64,000 bases of DNA from an uncultured Bacteroides sp. (GTDB lineage: Bacteria; Bacteroidota; Bacteroidia; Bacteroidales; Bacteroidaceae), in assembly GCA_900555635.1 (NCBI GenBank), contig USLU01000002.1:1-64000 (forward strand), written 5' to 3'. The notes beneath the pieces were generated by a model. The model worked only from the letters and a program-made list of their open reading frames with translations. It had not been told where the DNA came from and searched no databases. The position numbers and the translations under genes are program-made. This document shows, piece by piece, positions 62,301 to 64,000 of the stretch. Position 1 is the stretch's first letter; the number at the start of each line of letters is the position of its first letter.

Positions 62301-62637
62301 TCTGTGAAGAGATATGAAGGGTTATCTCATATTGATCTTTGCCCGGTACAAGTTTCAATTCCTGCACTTCATAGCCCACATAACTGCAAAAAAGACGGGT
62401 TATCCCCGAGGGTACTGATATAGAGAACTTACCGTCTACATCGGTGATGACACCAATCGTAGATTGAGCACTCCCCGCCTTCTTCAAATCCTCCGTTGTT
62501 ATATAAACGGATGCTCCGATAAGGGGAAGGTTGTCCTCCGAAGATATTACTACGCCCTGCACCTTTCTATCTGCCGCAAAAGCAGAAGATAAAGCACCTA
62601 CCAGGCATAGCAAAACGATTAATAAGCGTTTGTCCAT
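59344..62637 (-). CDS. SusC/RagA-family TonB-dependent transporter
   Basis: A 1097-residue outer-membrane protein: signal peptide, CarboxypepD_reg-like domain (about 25-105, VQGVVISSEDNLPLIGASVYI), TonB-box-like LDAVVVTGYQTVERRKLTAAVS, plug (DQALAGQVAGLSVSNASGAPG, LWVLDGIPLEG, ITVLKDAAATAIYGARAANGVIVI) and barrel ending in LIFSLSLNF. It lacks the STN domain of the other SusC, so it should not signal to a FecR. It partners the SusD at 57994. Confidence 0.94.
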   Translation of the reverse strand: MDKRLLIVLLCLVGALSSAFAADRKVQGVVISSEDNLPLIGASVYITTEDLKKAGSAQSTIGVITDVDGKFSISVPSGITRLFCSYVGYEVQELKLVPGKDQYEITLHISSQMLDAVVVTGYQTVERRKLTAAVSKLDISDETIGAVKSIDQALAGQVAGLSVSNASGAPGSAAKIRIRGTASLNGTQDPLWVLDGIPLEGTDIPKTEEISDIENVRQSSIAGLNPADIENITVLKDAAATAIYGARAANGVIVITTKKGKVGKPVINFSSRFTYTPTLSTKRLNLLNSGEKVDLELDMIRNNYSPENKKGGVYNILSKYNEVGIFQKDGWGALSSGAQADINRLKTINTDWSDVLFRDAFNQEYNLNLSGGTEKVTYYTSFGYSKENGNVEGVGMDRFNLVGKTSYKVNRMLKFGVSLFANRRKNTSYLTDKYGMANPIYYSRLANPYFELYDKNGNYNYDYDIQNNTYTDLGFNIMEERSNATNESVVNSFSSIFDAELRFNDKLKLTSQFGYQMDKTSKEEIADWDTYTMRSYYKMSEYTVGGVKKNFLPVGGMQKSYEDSNSQITWKAMGEYRDSFKDIHELEVMAGTELRKTWYETLFSAGYGFDRKTLTTKPVIFPNESYANTWPLHSTTYKENAYVSFFSTASYSLLNRYTIGGSIRFDGSDLFGVDKKYRYLPLYSVSALWRLSEEPFMQQAKWIDNLVFRASYGLQGNIDKNTSPFLLGTYKVESILPGYFEDMININSAPNQKLRWEKTQSVNAGFDFSVFNSAINLSVDYYYRKGTDLIGLHMLPLETGFTSMSVNWASMENKGVEIALTTRNITTKNFSWYTTLNFAYNGNKVLRETIPEVQNTPSREGYSVGAIFALKTAGVDKETGNMMFYNPKGEKVTLKELYRLVDEWGIGIASSDVTPAEERTFYSYVGTTDAPYTGGFINTFTYKNWELSANFSLTMGGHVRTRPTYDLIQPDYGKNYNHDVLNRWTPGNTNAIFPAFMSASDNPEEYYWYNSKPIWRDLDIWVKKLNYVRLQNLRLGYRIPEVLTKRLGMNGATVSIEGRNLCVFGSAYDNYLDPESMGNPYAAPVPKSLIFSLSLNF

Positions 62638-62683
62638 GCGTTACAATAAATATAAAATTAATACTCTAATGAAAACTAAAATT

Positions 62684-62782
62684 AGTTATGAGTTATAAGT
62701 GATAAGTTATTTGCTGGTGTTTCTCCTTTCGGAATAAGTATAGTTCTATAAACAAATAACTTATCACTTATAACTCATAACT
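62684..62782. repeat. long perfect inverted repeat upstream of susC
   Basis: Arms 62684-62713 and 62753-62782 are exactly complementary over 30 bp. They are AT-rich with internal near-repeats (AGTTAT, GATAAGTTAT). It lies in the 161-bp gap between the protease stop and the SusC start. A small TTTAGCGG/CCGCTAAA hairpin (62783-62803) sits on the protease stop codon. Confidence 0.8.
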
Positions 62783-62798
62783 TTTAGCGGTTCCACCG

Positions 62799-64000
62799 CT
62801 AAATACCTAATCCCGTATTGATACGTAAAATCAAATCTTTATAATGATATTTTGTAGCTGTATCTGATGTTCCTAAACGACTTTGCAACAAATCTTTGAT
62901 ACGAAGCAGTTCACCGCGTTTTACTGAAATAGCATCTGAGACACGGTTTATTTGCGAGCCGTAAAAGTTAACTGAACGGGGTGCCCCCATACGGTCGGCA
63001 CTGTACAGTTTATGGGCATGCTCATCGCAACTGCACAAAGGCGTCTGATTATCAAGCAAGAAGTGGTTATCCATCAGTTTCTTGTTAATCTTGACTGCTT
63101 CGCTTTCGGCGGCGGCGGTAATCAGGGCATCCACAAAGTTCTTTTGCAATGCACGGGTCATGACATCGGGCAATGCACCACGTTCGGTAGTGGCAAAGAT
63201 GCTGCGATGCAGGCCGTCCATGAGATCGACCACTGTAAAGGCTTTCTTTCCGTTTACCGATTCATTCTCCAGCATACGCATCAGGCGGGTATTACCTAAT
63301 AAATCCCAAAGGATGTATGACTGTGCATTCTTCAATACTTGTGTAGGTGCATTCTCCACTACTCCCAGCGGGGTGTTTCTTAATAAATAGGTATACTCTC
63401 CTACTTCGGTGTCAAACAACCACTTCGGATATGTCAACACTTCATCTAATAAAAACTTCAAGGCAGCCTGCTGCTTCTCTTTCTCGACAAATGTGTAAGT
63501 TTTCTGTCCGTCGCCTACCGTAGTATTTTCCAAATAGATACCACCTATATTGGCAAGTACGTGATAAAGGTAATTGTTCCACTGATTAATTACCGCATAA
63601 TACAGGCGGGAAGCTTCCTCGTAAGTCTGTCCTTTTTCTCCCGTGGTAGTCCATTGGATAATCTGCGGAATGATGCGTTTCAAGTTTTCGATACCCAGTA
63701 AAGAAGATTTTACTGCGTCATCGCCCAAATCCTCGTTTTGTGCACGCGGGTCTACGGCATCGCGCACGTCTTGCGCTTCGCTGTATTTGTACAGACGGTC
63801 GGTATGGCGATCCAAGAAATCCATAAGTAATTCTTTTTCCGCTTCCGGTGTTTCTTTGCCATACCAGCGATAACCGTATTCGATGGCAAATATATCGTAG
63901 GGACCGATATGAGGAGAAAGCACTGTCACTCCGTCACCGGGTTGGGCAATGTAGTTAAATCGGGCATAGTCCATAATGGAAGAAGAAGTACTGTTCATGC
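62799..64000 (-). CDS. zinc metalloprotease (DUF5117/DUF4953 type), C-terminal part
   Basis: At least 399 residues; the frame runs off the window end, so the start is missing. SSIMDYARFNYIAQPGDG near the visible start is the metzincin Met-turn region, and the zinc-binding HExxH should lie upstream of the edge. The remainder (IGPYDIFAIEYGYRWYG, LFDTEVGEYTYLLRNTP, and helical SDAISVKRGELLRIKDLLQSRL) matches the long Bacteroides zinc-dependent proteases with DUF5117/DUF5118 domains. These often sit with a SusC/SusD pair, as here, and act on exported or surface peptides. Confidence 0.82.
   Translation of the reverse strand, partial: MNSTSSSIMDYARFNYIAQPGDGVTVLSPHIGPYDIFAIEYGYRWYGKETPEAEKELLMDFLDRHTDRLYKYSEAQDVRDAVDPRAQNEDLGDDAVKSSLLGIENLKRIIPQIIQWTTTGEKGQTYEEASRLYYAVINQWNNYLYHVLANIGGIYLENTTVGDGQKTYTFVEKEKQQAALKFLLDEVLTYPKWLFDTEVGEYTYLLRNTPLGVVENAPTQVLKNAQSYILWDLLGNTRLMRMLENESVNGKKAFTVVDLMDGLHRSIFATTERGALPDVMTRALQKNFVDALITAAAESEAVKINKKLMDNHFLLDNQTPLCSCDEHAHKLYSADRMGAPRSVNFYGSQINRVSDAISVKRGELLRIKDLLQSRLGTSDTATKYHYKDLILRINTGLGI

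Overview
The window reads as a Bacteroides-type chromosome (Bacteroidota). Support: two SusC/SusD pairs, a GLPGLI-family protein, BACON domains, a DUF4251-type protein, an STN-bearing SusC next to FecR and an ECF sigma factor, and many -7 boxes of the form TAnnTTTG, the promoter element typical of this phylum. Shine-Dalgarno sequences are mostly absent, so start choices rest on signal peptides and promoter positions. The species cannot be named from the sequence alone. No CRISPR array, prophage or complete insertion sequence is visible.

Layout. 0.4-24 kb is mainly core and envelope genes: MFS transporter, sugar kinase (kdgK-like), NhaC antiporter, LuxR-type regulator, mnmA, O-acetylhomoserine sulfhydrylase, S41 peptidase lipoprotein, CE1-type esterase, CorC/CNNM protein, NlpE-like and OmpH-like proteins, PepD dipeptidase, a nuclease-like protein, a TPR histidine kinase, a YbdG-like mechanosensitive channel, and a large lipoprotein that joins BACON-like repeats to a SusD-like domain. 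24.4-26.9 kb is an AT-rich accessory patch: a structured leader, a poly-Asp small protein, an interrupted small ORF and an unusual RhuM-family protein. 27-33.6 kb holds a lipoprotein, a two-component system, a GLPGLI protein and a TonB-dependent receptor preceded by three 22-bp dyad repeats.

33.6-46.1 kb is a polysaccharide utilisation locus: divergent ECF sigma/FecR, SusC with an STN domain, SusD and a GH110 alpha-1,3-galactosidase-like beta-helix enzyme. It is followed by a transaldolase-like aldolase, an LTA-synthase/sulfatase-fold membrane enzyme and a PAP2 phosphatase. The likely substrate is an alpha-galactose-capped host glycan. 46-50.6 kb carries a double ABC ATPase, a type I pullulanase, ruvC and a DUF4286-type gene. 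A tRNA-Ala(GGC) follows, then a higBA-type toxin-antitoxin pair, long hairpins and an HU-like protein.

52.4-57.9 kb is the most unusual stretch. A promoter drives a roughly 300-nt, highly structured, terminator-ended RNA. After it come four co-directional exported-protein genes: a lipoprotein, a WG-repeat lipoprotein, a Sel1-LamG protein and a Sel1-TonB C-terminal protein. I do not recognise this set as a described system. The window closes with a SusC/SusD pair and the C-terminal part of a large zinc metalloprotease, on the minus strand.
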